This document shows positions 51,210 to 64,000 of a stretch of 64,000 nt of DNA, piece by piece (the stretch's first letter is position 1; every line of letters begins with the position of its first letter). The stretch covers positions 81,293,193 through 81,357,192 of the forward strand of contig OX465579.1 in NCBI GenBank assembly GCA_950022655.1, written 5' to 3'. Under the pieces are notes generated by a model. It was not told the origin of the DNA, did no database searches, and was given only the letters and a program-made list of their open reading frames with translations. The position numbers and the translations under genes were made by a program. Source of the DNA: Alentia gelatinosa (lineage: Eukaryota; Annelida; Polychaeta; Phyllodocida; Polynoidae).

Positions 51210-54200
51210 CTGAGCTGGGCAGTGGGCCAATGCTTGGTTGGCAGAGGCGAGAGTAGTCGGTACCAACAGGGGACGTCCCAACCTGCGCCTGTGTGTTTGG
51301 TGACCAGCAGGAACAGTCAATATTGCTATTATGTTGCCCCCCCGCGTGCAGATTAGACATAGAAGGGAGCCGTGCGTGATTGAAATGATTTTGTAATACA
51401 CAGGACTGACAGGAGCAATGGTCTAGAGAGTGCACTTTTCTGTCATTCTGATATGGTCTATCTCACATTATCTTAATTTCCCTAGAACTGCATCAGGAAA
51501 GGTTTTATCATGGATCTTTATGAAGCCAGTATATGTTTTCCGAGTAGATCTCGTTAACGGATACAGCTATATTTGAATAATGGAGTTGTAATTTTATACG
51601 GTAAGTCAATGCCTAGATCAATAATGGCATCATTCATATTTGCCTTATTTGTGGCTGCATTTGTTTTCAATTACTCCATAAAATTTTGTTAAGCGGCTTA
51701 TTTAGTCCAACATATCATCGAAATCCCCAAGTAGATTTCAGTTGGATTTACAAAAGGTGCATAAAACTTGGGAATATACAGAGGACAAGAAGATTATCGT
51801 GGAAGTACATCTCTAGTAATTACAATAGGTGCAAGTTGAGACCTGCTAATAATGCTCTACCAGACATATATCAATATACCTTAGGATTCGAGGCAACCCA
51901 TTAAAGTGAGTAGATCGTTCTAACGAGTTATGGCCACACCATCTTGGTCTGCTTCTTAATGCTGAGGGTATAGGTAATTCCTCAAAGTAAGTGAAATACC
52001 GTACTGAAAACTGAGTAAAACATTCTCTGTGTGATATATGTTTCATACAGCATTTATATACAGTCCATCCTCCTCCAATCCAGGCTATTTAGAATAGCTC
52101 CAGATGAAGAACAGGTAAACGTTTTACAAGACAACAACAGTTAAACAGGTAGACTAGTATGCAGTTTGGAAAAGGTTGATTCACTGGAAACATGGGACTT
52201 TGAATAAAGATATGGACAAGGACAAAGAAAATAACAGAGCTAAGGTGGTACTTTTAACGGAGGGTGATCAATATGGTGTAACCTTCTGGCAAAAAGAAGG
52301 TAAATCAGTTAAGGGAGGTGTAATACCGAGGTAAAAGATTTTCAAGGGAGGGTTGAGAGATCATGCTTAGAAGATGTTCCCATTCTTTAAATCATCTACA
52401 TTCGTTCCAGTTGTTACTTCATGTGTGATTTATTTTTGTTATGATCAAGTGTTTATTTAGAAAACATCACGAGTTCGTCTTGAAACAGAGCCGATCTTCC
52501 GCATATCAAACTGAACATATTACTGTCATGTAATTTTATAAGACCATATATATACAATTTTTGTCAGAGCATTGGGAGGAGGGGAGAGAATTTGAAGAAG
52601 TATCGGCGGGTGGGGAGGCTATCACTTAGCAGGCTCCAAGGTGTAATAGTGTGAAGAAGATTGTGGAACTCCTTTACCAATTTTCTTAAAACCCAAATGC
52701 CAATTTGCGTGAATTTAATCATCATAAGTGGGAAAGGCCCTTAGTACGATACGAGATCGGACCAAATACCCCCATGGCCTTTATTTAGCGATACTTAATG
52801 TGTCTGTGTATTTATAAGGCAAATGGAGGGATCTTTAGCAGAAATTTGCTCCTGATGTTCTTGTTCACAAGGATCATGTCAATATATTTTGTATGTCGCA
52901 TATATGGTCGCTCGTTATTTTAATGTTAATCTGTAGGAGGCTACCGCTGTTAATCATTGTCCGATCTTTTCGCATTGTTTGGCATAACTCTAAATAATAA
53001 TATTCCAATTTTAGCAAGGTCCTATTAGAAAGGTGTTGTTAGGTCTTTAGATTAGTGGCATATATACCCGATCATTAAACTTCAGATTATAATCAAGACA
53101 ATTGCAATACAATTGTCTATTTCTCAATGATTTGCCGTTACAAGAATGAGACCGTAAAATATAATACCATATTCACAACAAACCTAAATAGCACATTATA
53201 CCGACACATTCATGTATTCAAATAACGTACGACACAAAAATTACCACAAAAATGTACTTTTTATGTGCAACATAATATATGATATCGATTAATGAATAGC
53301 TAATCCTTTCACCCACCCCGAGAGTATGTTATATAAGACCTTCGCTAGAAGCCTTTTATACTTTCTGACCAGGTATAGAAGCTCTGTGTATGCGTTGCTA
53401 TTACTAGGGGGAGAGTATAATCAACTCAAACAGAAACGGCACCAATACTGAACTGAGTAATGACGTAATGTACCCGATCAGGTCTGATCGGGCTTATGTA
53501 ACGACTAGTAGTTAAGCATACCAAGTAATTAATTTTTCACGAGAGGTATTACATAGACACGAACGACAATTTTAGCACGGGGATTGTTTATTGTATCTCC
53601 ACGTACCAGTTGAACCATCTCATCATATAACTAGAAATAAAATCCAATATAAGTGTTATGATAGTAAGCAGAGAACCATTTTAGGTCATTATAACAGGGA
53701 TTTCTATGCGGCTAATCTTGATTTGTTTCAGAAAATATTGTAAGTAAAGGTAAAGACAAATACTGATTATGGTCAATTGTAATTATTATTTATCTTTTGT
53801 TTATGAATAAAAAGGAATTTCAACGAAGTTGTATGATGTAGTAAGTGCGGCTTCTTTTCAGCCTGAAAACACTAGTATTTTCATATAGTTACTTCACTGT
53901 CAACGGAATGAAAAACATATTACTGCTACAAATGAGACAACTGCTGATTACTTGGCACAATTACTCGTGGATAATGAGATAATTACCACGGATTTTATTC
54001 ACATAACAACAAGACAAAAAGAATTCACAGCTCAACACCCGTTCAGTGGGCCGGTAAGGAAGAGACTTTTGCGGCGCAGTAACAGCCAGCAACACCTAGT
54101 GTTGGAATAGGGCGAGAAGACAGTGTGGCCCTCTGGTGTATTTTGGAAATATATAACCTTACTGGTGGCATTAAGGTAAACTTCAAGTTTATTTTCGAAT

Positions 54201-55080
54201 CATTTCACCGAGAAGAAAGGTCCTCCGGTAGAAAATGTTTTAAGGACCATGTACACATGTACTAAAATGACATAGAAAATAATCCATGGTTTTGTGACCA
54301 GTTTGCTGTAATTGTTATCCATAATGTAGATGAAATGAAACACAGAAATCGCCATATCTTAAGGGACTATCTTTTGTTCTCCAGCTCAAACGGACTTATT
54401 TTCCGTAATCAATAGCTTTGAGGCCGTAATCAATGGTTATGGTTTCTGACAGCTTAGAAAAAATGGGTAGTGGTTTACTACAGGGGTCCCATACATTTTC
54501 ATAGGTAATCCTTTGCTTAGTACCTCTCACAGGATATAAACATGTATGCACAACGGACGATGATCGGATTTAGTAATTGGTCTAATTCCGGCAGTTATAC
54601 GTAGGTGAGGCAATAATAGTTCCAGGGTTTAATTCCTCTTCAGATGGGCGACTCCTGCTCTTTGGTTCTGGAGTTTCGTGTTGTTCCGTTATTTCGGAAG
54701 GAATGAAACATTTCCCGAAGCAGTGGCGCTTATTCTAGTATCGATCAAAATAGCAGCAACACACAACAAATATTGAGTCGATTCTAACAGCGGTTTTGTT
54801 ATTAGAGCGTACTCGCAGGCTGCTTATAGAAGGTTAGAGTCAGGGCCCTGGATTCAGGGGGTTAGAGTGGTCACATACACTTTCAGCGTGCTGAGAAAAA
54901 TCTATCCCTTCATTATCTGCGTGCTATTTACTTTGATAGTGGGAAAGTAGCAGGGTGCCAGTGTGTGCGGGTCGTAGAGGCATGCCCAGCTGACCATGAC
55001 CATCACTCGAGAGTGAAATACCTCATTTACCTGCTTGATATATTTGGATCCTAGACTCAGGCATTTGAAGAAATGAGAGA
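51210..55080. other. Long stretch without supportable genes
   Basis: AT-rich with no exon bearing splice sites and a domain. One short hairpin (CCCGATCAGGTCTGATCGGG, about 53478-53498) is visible. Upstream control elements of the mesothelin-like gene may lie in its first few hundred bases but cannot be named. Confidence 0.35.
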
Positions 55081-55089
55081 TTGACAGGG

Positions 55090-55265
55090 TGCAAGTGGGT
55101 TACATACACAATAATGACTGGTTTTGTGTACGAGTGGCCATAATCTCCGATTAGGTGACGCGTAGTAATATCCGAGCGATTAGCGAGGATATTACGTCGT
55201 CAACTACGAGGAGATTACGATCACTCGTATACAAAAGCAGTCGTTTTTGTATTTATTACCCACCT
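55090..55265. repeat. Long imperfect palindrome (hairpin MITE)
   Basis: GACTGGTTTTGTGTACGAGTG..TAATCTCC pairs with its complement GGAGATTACGATCACTCGTATACAAAAGCAGTC around a CGAGCGATTAGCGAGG centre. The outer arms reach GTGGGTTA/TTACCCAC. It is a relative in design, not in sequence, of the 9.3-kb family. Confidence 0.7.
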
Positions 55266-56259
55266 ACAAGATTAGTAGCAAATCTTTTGCAATATGAATG
55301 TTTCTGTAATACATTTAGTCCCAGACACCACAGCACTGTTGAGCAAGGCCAATAATATAGTTCTCCATTAACCTGTACTTTTATCATGCAAAGTGTGTTA
55401 TTACAATGATTTCTGATGGTAAATGAGATTATTATGATTGCTTCTAAATAATTAACATTGAATGAACATTCAAAAAACTTATTTCAAAGTACATGATGAT
55501 TTGACCACATCATGGACAGGACCATTTTTCCGGAATCTCCGGGTAGCTGTTTCCAGGTGTCCTATACATTTCCTATGGAGACTCCATAATCGGTGGGTAA
55601 TAAAGATCCCTATCCATAGACTGAATGTAACCCAAACCTTTCAATTGTATTTCTTTTTTTATAACTTTTATTTATACTGGGATCATACTCAGTCATTACG
55701 GCTGGTTTCAATGTATGTCCAGAGCTATATATCTATTCCGATACAATTGGGACAAGTAGTTTTGCATGCAACATGTCAGCGCAACATATGTACAATTATT
55801 GATAACAAATGAGAGATACAAAAGCAAGAAGAGGCTTAAAACGAGCTCACGGGTCTTTCTATGAATTTAATCAAGTCAATAATTCACTATTTGTAACATA
55901 AGTTGAAGTTGTTATATTATAATAATATAAGGAAACTCATGGATAAATATAAAAAAAAAAGATAAGTTTTCGCAGAAAAGTCCAATCCTGCAGGGGAGTT
56001 TGAGGAGCAGTTATTAAAGGTTTTCACGGGATTTTAGTTATTAGGTATCGCTTTTGTAGTGCTTTTCAGTTATCCAATGTGTCCGTATTTCTGATTTCTG
56101 GATTCAAGTTATTCCAAGGCCTGGCACTATAATACATTACATTTCTAGCATAAGTGGTTATATGTGGGGTATTCAATCTAAATAGAATAGAATAGAATTT
56201 AAAAAGAAACACACAAAAACCTCCATCCACAGGAGAACCAGAAAGCAATTGCCCCTAAA

Positions 56260-57480
56260 TTAAAAAGTTGGCCTTTCCCAATGGAAATTGTTAAAGAAAC
56301 ACACCATCCCCCTTCCAATTAAGTTCCCGAAAAAATTTGCCCACCTCCATGTATTTTTTCAAACCTCCCCGAATATAATTCCCCATGGCCCCATGCAAGT
56401 ACAGATAAATAATCACCCCTTCCTCACAGAGGCACCTGAATAAAATTGTCCGAACCCCCCACCTCTGAATGCCCCTCATATAGAAATGAAATAAAGTTTA
56501 TTAACCGTTCTTTCATTTTTTCCATTTATAGGAAACTTTCCATGTACAAATCCAACGTAGTTAGTTTAACTTCCAACAATGATAAGTAAAGAAAAAATCC
56601 CTTTGATTTGTCATACTGACTTACAGAATTATAGAATTATTTGTGCTTTCTCTGATACTCGACCTTGCTCTACTCCTGGAACCCTTCCAATAGATTGTTT
56701 CAGAAAGGTGTGGGGTTTCTTTTTCATGTAAAGCAGTTCATTCAGTCATAATTTACATATCAAGACTCTCTGTTAGTTCTGTTATTGCTTTCAGATGTTA
56801 CTTTCTACCTTTTACAATAAATCAAATAATACGAGAGGCGTCGCAGCAGTTCAAACATTTAATACTGTAACCTTTTCAGTAAAGGCAGTTTAAACGACAG
56901 TTTACACTAAAGAACCAATAACAGTATTGTGGCTAAATGCCGAGGCAAAGGCATCTTGGACTTGCCGTGCCACTATCATCTTGAAGGAGGTAACATAGAC
57001 CATAAATGAAATGAAACGCGAAGATTTGTTATTCTGAGATATGTGTGAGGGCCTGTCCATGTATGATATGTAGGTGCGAGTAGATTGGACGCCCACAGGT
57101 ACGCAAAGAATGGCACAAGAGAAGCAGCCCTTTGCAGGAGACCCGTAGGAGAAGTTGGGTTCCAGGCATTGTAGAGGAATATGACATGGTGAGGCAGAAG
57201 AGGCGGAGATTGGCATATGGGGCATGGCATTCAGCTGAGGTGTGCAGAACGACGTGACAGTTTGAAGCCACAGGCAAGACCTAGAAATGAATTTACGCGT
57301 CACCTATAGTGTCATGGTGCCAAGGCCTAAGCGTAGAGACAGCCCCCCAGCAGCGAGATGCCATGAGGGTCAATGTTGAGGCACTTAGAGGCCTGGCAAT
57401 GCTTGATCCATCGAGCAGGGACGTGTTCGGGGGGGGGGGGGGGGGAGAGCAGGGGGCACATACTTAGGGGAATACAGGTG
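56260..57480. other. Unassigned stretch with open minus frames
   Basis: The 133-codon minus frame at 56902-57303 overlaps two shifted frames of 82-84 codons and shows no domain or splice context. The G-rich run at about 57430-57447 is simple sequence. Confidence 0.3.
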
Positions 57481-57520
57481 AGGTAGTACCAAGTGCACAG
57501 CCCCCCCCCCCCCCCCCACC
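57420..57520. repeat. Poly-G and poly-C runs
   Basis: About 17 G near 57431 and about 17 C near 57501 on the same strand, able to pair with each other. Confidence 0.8.
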
Positions 57521-57659
57521 TCCAAAAAGGTGTATACTTTGATGCACTCTTGTTTCATTGTCATTCAATAAAGCGCCTATGTCACCTAAAAAAATCAAAT
57601 GCCAAGCTCTTTGGTATGCTTTACCTCCAGAACCTGACCCCAACTAATCATACTATGCA

Positions 57660-58880
57660 ATCTCTGGTCTGTGACCACCCCATTCCCTGAGAAAAAAAAA
57701 TCTGGGAGACGGATTGTATTTCGTATAAAAGCCTAATTCTTCTAAGGGCTTTACCCCAAGGACCCACAGGATGGGCTTTGCCACTGGATCTCTACTGATC
57801 TTCCTCAGTATTCTCAGGTATGTAAATCCACCTCGCTGAAGCAATGTCCTGGGAACAGCTTGTATAATGTATAAAATTCAAGTGCTTCTGGGATTCTGCC
57901 CCCTGGACTACAAGATCTCCCCATATAGTTTCAGGTGTGTAAATCTCCTTCCTCAAAATATAATCCATGGTATAGCTCCTATGAGAATAAAATCCAAATG
58001 ATCTAAGGGGCTTTGCACCATCAACTCCCTAAAAGAACTTTACTGCTGGACCCCGGGTAATATTTTCAGATAAAATAAGTGGTGTAGCCCTACTCCTGGA
58101 AATAAAATCCTGGATTCAGCTTGTATAATCTTAAATGTCCAAGTGTTCCCAGGGTAGTGTCAGGTACTTAACTGGCCCTTCTTTGAAAGAACCTGAGGAC
58201 TAATTGTATAATCTATGAAATCCAAATGTGTCAAGGGGATTCACCACCTGGACCCAAGTAAACCCCTGCCAATATTCTCAAATAATTTGTGTGCATGAGC
58301 CCCCTACCTGACAAAAGTTCCTGGGTACAGCTTTAAAAATCATTTTACCCCCTGGACCCCCAGGAAGGGCTTTGCTGCTAGACTTATGTCAATATTCCAA
58401 AAAAGATAAGTGATTTAACCCCCTCCCTGAAACAAAATCCTGGGAACAGCTTATAAAATGTCTATAATCCAGGAGTCTAGGAGCTTCACCCCCTGGACCC
58501 CCTGGAGGGGCTTTGCTGTTAGAACACTTGCAATGTTCCCAGGTAGCCTAAGATGTGTAACCCCTGTCCCTGAAACAAAATCTTGGATACATATTGCATA
58601 GAACCCCTGATCCTCCTTCGGCTTTGCCCCCTGGACCCCCAGGAGGGGTTTTGCTACTAGACCCATGGCAAAATTCACGGATAGTCTAAGATGTGTAACC
58701 CCCATCCCTGAACCTAAATACTTGATACAGACTCTAACCGCCGTGGCTAAAATAAAAACCTTGTATAATCTAAAAAGACTAGTTCTTCTGGGGGCTTCGC
58801 CCACTGGACCTCCAGGATATGCTTTGCAGCTGAATACTCCCCCCCACCCCGAAGGGTCTTCTTAGCTGGACCCCTGCAAA
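57660..58880. repeat. Degenerate tandem array, unit about 120-145 bp
   Basis: Successive units share, in order, a CTGGGAACAGCTTnTATAAT block, AATCCAAGTG.TTCTnGGGGC, a TTTGCCCCCTGGACCCCCAGG block, AGGGGCTTTGCTGCTAGAC, CAATnTTCTCAGnTA and TGTAACCCCC.TCCCTGAAAC. About nine or ten units can be followed, with increasing decay and partial deletions. The frames across it on the minus strand are repeat artefacts. Confidence 0.75.
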
Positions 58881-58897
58881 TCATCAGACGAGTGCCT

Positions 58898-59561
58898 TCA
58901 TGATGTTGTATATGCCCATAAGACATTGCGTATGTGACAAAGCTGTTCCTTTTGGAAGGTTTGTAATTTGTGAGAAAGAATTATCAATAGTGCTTGAATT
59001 ATGCCCTTCTGGAAACACTTATTTTGCAATCGTTGTCGTTTTTGTAAAAGCTGTTTACTACAGTTCGTCAAAAAGACATCGACATAATTAAAATTTGGTA
59101 AAATATGATAACCGAGGCATCCGTCTAGAGTCACCCCCAGACAATTATAGTCAGAAACGTTTTGAAACATCTGTTCATTAAGATAGATATTTGTGAGATT
59201 CACAAATCTAGTTCTCTTTGAAGAAAATAAATTAGTTAAGATTTTGTTGTGTTCACACTAAGCTCATTTTGTAAACACAAGGTTTCTAGTTGTTAAAGAT
59301 CTTCTTGCCGTCTATAATATTGTTCATTAATATTTGTTCCCACTACTTATGATAGTATTACATGATTAACGGTGATTGGTTATCTATTAGTATTTCATTA
59401 TGAATAAGGAATCCTGTTAGTTGTTTATTTACAATCTTTTCAATTTTCAAATTCGTAATTTTAAATGGGTCTCTTCCTTTTGGGACTGGGACTACCTTAG
59501 AGGATTTCCATAGCTCCGGCAGGATATCCTCCTCGAACGATTGGTTTATAATGCTAGTCAT
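58898..59561 (-). pseudogene. Decayed non-LTR retrotransposon reverse transcriptase
   Basis: The upstream piece (59561-59358) reads IINQSFEEDILPELWKSSKV then VPVPKGRDP, the palm-entry block of LINE polymerases. After a large internal loss, the downstream piece (59203-58898) reads DYNCLGVTLDGCL and KQLLQKRQRLQNKC, blocks found after the catalytic region. The catalytic YADD segment is absent. The family is probably CR1, Jockey or RTE-like, and the copy cannot encode an active enzyme. Confidence 0.65.
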
Positions 59562-59599
59562 ATACGCTGCTCTCTAATCAAGCAACAACATTCGAGTGC

Positions 59600-62080
59600 C
59601 TTCGCACCAAGACCTGGGAGAGTGTTTATTTGGCTTAATTACGCAGGCGCTTGGTAACGCCGTTGCCGTCCAGAACCAATATTAACTTAAGTAGGATCTG
59701 AGAAACTGCTGTTGAATAGACGACATCGCCGGGTGGAACCTGGATTTCATTGAAGTAATAGTGACTGTGCCGATTTTATTTTCATGGCAGGTACCTTGAT
59801 CAATGATCAACTCCACCAATGTCACAGAGAGTTCATCGAATTTGCCCATGTCACTCATACAAACATCGTTTTTTACCCATAGCTTAACCCAGAGTGACAC
59901 AATTCTAGTGTACACATTATTAGCATCACCCCAAGATATTTATAGCCAGAAACATGTTGAATACATACACACATATACATGCACATTATTACATCGATAC
60001 ATTAGGGAAATCATGGGATCTACACATAGTACATGTATTACAATTATATGGATGTACTTCTGATTATGAGTGCAGATACTGGTACAGAACTTACATGCTT
60101 ACCGTGGTTGATACTGAATCAGAGAGTCGTTGGTATCCCCAACTGATAGTATTTATTCAACCAAGGAAAGTTGTTTGTCTAAGAATGGTGTTTAGAATTC
60201 TCCAACAACTTGAACATAAAGTTCTATGAATGCCCATGGTCTATAGAATTCTCTAACAACATGAAAAATGAAGGTTTAACCTATCCCACTTGGATAATAA
60301 GGGTAAAGGTTTTAAGGAATGGGAAATGATTTGACTGTTCATTTTTACCTTCAATCAGTAAAAATTAACAAGTTCTATGAATATACATATACACTGCGCT
60401 ATATACACTATACGAAGACCCGGATACCTCAATGTAAACATTGGAAATTGGACTGAACACACTGCTTCATACAAAATGAATACGTCAACGGGTGGAAAGG
60501 GACCATTGCTATTACCCTTAAGCTTTACTCCCATCTACGCCGCTGCTCTACGATAGACTTCCTAATAGGCTACGATTGAAAAATGCAAAATCGATAATTC
60601 AGATCGTGGACATAGGTGTAAGTCGTAGACCTTCGGAACAGTTTTGGAGGACCAAAAACACAAACCAAGCTCACGATTAAATCTGTGTATCAATGTAGAT
60701 CTAAGGCAGAGTTTTGATATTGAAGTATATTGTAATTTTGGAAATATTGAATGACTCTGAATAATCGTTTAGGGGTATTTACAACATATTATAATATTAT
60801 TTTTCAGACAACAAAATAATCAAATTGAAAAAATAACAATGGTAGAATCATAATTCCGTTATGAAACTATTATTAGACTTCATTAAAAGATATCATATTG
60901 ACAGCAATTATATGTCTATATGTGCCCTACCTATTTCCATATTTTTTCGCCAAGTATTTCACCCGCAAGAGATATTTTCCCGTGAAATCACCTACAATAG
61001 GCTACGACAAGCTACGAAAAATCAAACATGTTGGATTTAATCGGGAGCTCTACAATTGGCGTTTTCAATCGCAGCCTATCGGCATGCAATCGTGAGGTAT
61101 CGTATCGTAAAGACCAAATTCGAGAACTACCAGAACAACAGACACTGACAATATAGCCTTGCAGAAACTAAAAGTTTAGGAAATCGCCTATCCATAAATG
61201 TATAACCTTCTGGGATAGCCTGAATGTTAAAACTCACCATAATGACTTGAAATCAAGTTTCAAAAAGGAGCAAAAAAAGCAAATCGCTATCCATATCTCT
61301 TAACATTAGCAGTATCAGTGTATAAATTGTCGTATATAACAAACTGTAGAAATACGGTATTATCAAACCTCTGATGTCACCCTCTCTAAACATTGTAACC
61401 ATTAGCAAACAACACTTATATTATTGTTGATTCTATTTGCTCAGTATATGTATCATAACAACCTCAGGTACCCATGTTAAGGAACCTACTGTCTCTGTAA
61501 AATATGTTGAAACGCGGTCAGGATATGTTGGAAGACCTACAATCTTTCCTGACCCCATGATAGAATCGGCTTTGTGTCAGGAGGTCAATCGTAATGCCTA
61601 TCGGGACCAGAATCGGCGTTTGTCGGGGTAAGCCTTAACCCTTGCTTCGACATGTACTTTCCCCCCCCCCCCCAACCCCCCAACCCCCCCCCCCCCCCCC
61701 ATTTATCGCTCTTGTTGACTTGTAAATGGACGTCTATTTTATATATCCTTTCGGAATATCTGTTTTTGTGAGTATTGTTTATCCGGGGGTATTGTGCTAC
61801 CTATTGTAACGTTTCTTAATTGTAAGGTCTTGTCTTTGTGAGGTCTTCCCCAAATTTTGTGGTTATCGAATAGTTATGGACTTTAGAATTCAATGCTTCC
61901 GCTCTTGAATCGTATGTACTGATATGAAAGGAACTTTTTGCAGGCTCAAGGGAGACCTCCTTATTCTTTTATAAAAACCTATACCAGAAGGGAACTATCT
62001 TTCCCCAAAAAAGGCCTAGGTATCCATACATTGTACCCAGGCAATGAAATAGGAATCTTAAAGGTCGCTACATGTCTCCG
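59600..62080. other. Gene-free stretch
   Basis: No supported exon. AATAGGCTACGA words at about 60565 and 60997 suggest fragments of one dispersed repeat. C tracts lie at 61663-61673 and 61685-61700. Confidence 0.35.
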
Positions 62081-62163
62081 TGCCTAATTAAATGTCCTTG
62101 TAATGGATGATTGTACTGTACTTTATTTTGACGAGAATTTCTAGATATATATACCTCATGTAA

Positions 62164-62305
<142 letters not shown>

Positions 62306-62535
62306 CCAAGCTTAAAATTGAAAGTTTCATTTCTTTGCTACAGGGTCTACGTTTATATGGAAAAGACCTAACCAAGATAACCAAATTGGCGTGGTTTAAC
62401 CTGATGCAGAGTTGTTTGGTTATATATTTGCTAAACTAGCTATATCAACTTAATCTGTGACGTCATCGCGATCAGTGGCGACTCTCTATGAGACCTACTT
62501 GAAGACTGCGACTCGCTATAGGTGGTGAGTTCGAT

Positions 62536-62644
62536 TCAGGTTTCATATGTTTGATCAATATCGCCCCCCAAGAAGCAGCGGCCCACTTGGCCTGTACCAC
62601 ATTCGGTGCCACACTCGTAATCGGTTTGCAAAGCAGCGACGAGG
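62536..62644 (-). CDS. Possible terminal exon of a small Cys-rich protein
   Basis: A pyrimidine-rich acceptor (GCTATTTGTATTACAG) precedes ALVAALQTDYECGTECGTGQ and a further VGRCFLGGDI, ending in TGA at 62536. Three Cys in a short span look protein-like, but no partner exon or polyadenylation signal was found and the domain is unknown. Confidence 0.25.
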
Positions 62645-62819
62645 GCCTGTAATACAAATAGCGACGGGAACAACACAATAATAGTTCCCCCTGGCCCCCA
62701 CTGCCTACTTGTCCTTAGGAATCCCTTGTTCATAGCTCTGCAAAATCCAAAGCAGAACCTAATGCTTACATAAAACTAAAGAATGTTTTCCTGTTCTCTT
62801 CAGAGTGAGAGAGAGGGAG

Positions 62820-64000
62820 AATATCATTAAAGTATTTAAACGGAAATATAGAGAGTGTTGGGGTGGGGGTTACAGCCTATATCTATTTATCAATTTGTCC
62901 CATATATGTTATGGTAACAGTAACATCTAGATATCGAATGATTGGCTTATCTGACATTTAGGAACGTAAATGCATGCATGGTACATTGATTCATAGGATC
63001 GTGTTCATTATGTAAATGGCAACATACACAGACAATTGCAAGGTTTCCGTTCATAACGGAAATCTAGATGTTTTTATATCTCGATTGTCAGTTAAAAACA
63101 GCGAAAAATATCAAAGGATTTTTGTAAGTAGGGCATTTAATAACCGATCACAGTTAATAACCACTGTAAACAATGGATAGTGGATATCAAAAATACATGA
63201 TAATTACCCATTTTTGAATTGAAATTGTAGGAACCAGCCTATGCCTACTCCCTGGAACTTTGCCATCATATGTGTTTGTTATATACCTGTGCACGCCTGT
63301 CATATAATTACTGCCATATATGCTCTCTCGAACTTACATCTAATTCATACAAAATGCCCGCTTTGAAGAATGTCGAGGCCTTGTTTTTGGGGGTTTAAAT
63401 TTTTTATTATTTAGACGAAGAAGAGTTCACATCAACAGTTGTCGTGATCTTCCACTCGAATCCGTCATACAACAGTGTAATCATGCATACACATAAACCT
63501 TACATAGCATGGTATCACATACATGCTAGACACAATGGGTACAATAGCCACAATAGCCAAATTATCAGTTCATAAAATTCTTATGTTATATTACTTATGG
63601 ACATATTTTGAGCATAGTAGACTATCGGAGAGAGACACAGACATTTTAGTCGATACATAAATACGCATAACAAGGTACCAATTATTGATACAGTACACCA
63701 AACATAACGCTACAGTACAAGAAATATAAACTATCATGAGAAGCAGGGGGATGAGAGAAGAAACAAAAACACCATAGGCCAACAATAAGGTCGTGCATAA
63801 GTTAATAAAACTCATTATCTCAATATAACAGGATATTTGTTCCCAAAAGGGATGGTCTTCAGTTTGGTCTTAAAAAACACCGCGGTTGGCACGATACACC
63901 TTGATTGGTTAATTACAAATGTGATTTACCAGAATCTGATGCACCGAGTGTGATATTGCTTGAATCTGTATAGATTACAGAAATGTTAGAAAGTTGAAAT
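62820..64000. other. Gene-free right edge
   Basis: AT-rich sequence with no exon, RNA gene or clear repeat that I can support. Confidence 0.35.

Noticed and set aside
55462..55812. 116-codon plus open frame
   Set aside because: No domain, low-complexity aromatic stretches, and AT-rich flanks without gene signals.
56902..57303. 133-codon minus open frame
   Set aside because: It overlaps equally open shifted frames, has no domain, no splice context and an implausible Cys/Ser/Pro mix. It is likely chance.
57653..58804. Similar Gly/Leu/Lys-rich minus frames
   Set aside because: Their similarity comes from the DNA tandem array. Stops and shifts between units show no coding constraint.
62470..62545. 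tRNA-like or SINE B-box (GAGTTCGATTCAGG)
   Set aside because: The B-box-like word is present, but no convincing A-box at the right distance or cloverleaf could be built by eye.

Overview
The window is nuclear DNA from a multicellular animal. It is AT-rich and gene-sparse. Its coding sequence lies in short exons with GT..AG introns, and it is crowded with MITE-like inverted repeats, minisatellites and long homopolymer or dinucleotide runs. There are no operons, ribosome-binding sites or bacterial-type genes. The repeat load, the mesothelin-type repeat gene and a C-type lectin exon suggest a marine invertebrate such as an amphioxus, hemichordate, echinoderm or lophotrochozoan. I cannot fix the phylum from sequence alone.

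All well-supported genes are on the minus strand. (1) 10047 to 303, continuing off the left edge: a secreted or surface protein made of a signal-peptide exon, two exons of unrecognised extracellular sequence and the start of a C-type lectin domain. (2) 29958 to 24340, perhaps continuing to 23067 or 18.1 kb: a coiled-coil protein with a UBAN-like ubiquitin-binding helix of the NEMO/optineurin/ABIN type. (3) 51104 to 40026, the best-supported gene: 23 coding exons that join without a break into 1171 codons. It has a signal peptide, a Gly/Met-rich linker, many mesothelin/stereocilin/otoancorin-type helical repeats, a tetrabasic furin-type site, a Ser/Thr-rich C-terminal part and a GPI-anchor signal. 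A TATA box lies upstream and an AATAAA downstream.

Between and inside the genes lie decayed mobile elements. There is a DIRS-like reverse transcriptase relic (about 12.6-13.1 kb, plus), a non-LTR reverse transcriptase relic (58.9-59.6 kb, minus), and several pogo/Tigger-like MITEs with ends reading CAGTAGAACCCCG. A piggyBac-like MITE sits exactly in a TTAA of one such element (34.4-34.8 kb). Other items are a family of elements with GGCGTCCAC ends, a large nested MITE cluster at 7.1-8.2 kb, and palindromic families around 9.3, 16.5, 23.3 and 55.1 kb.

Tandem arrays include an inverted minisatellite at 1.56-2.87 kb, an inverted short-repeat cluster at 3.3-3.65 kb, a hairpin array at 10.57-10.92 kb and a degenerate array with a period of about 120-145 bp at 57.66-58.88 kb. 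The stretches 13.2-16.4, 18.4-22.5, 30.0-34.3, 51.2-55.1 and 59.6-64.0 kb hold no gene I can support. No rRNA, tRNA, CRISPR array or complete transposase gene was recognised.
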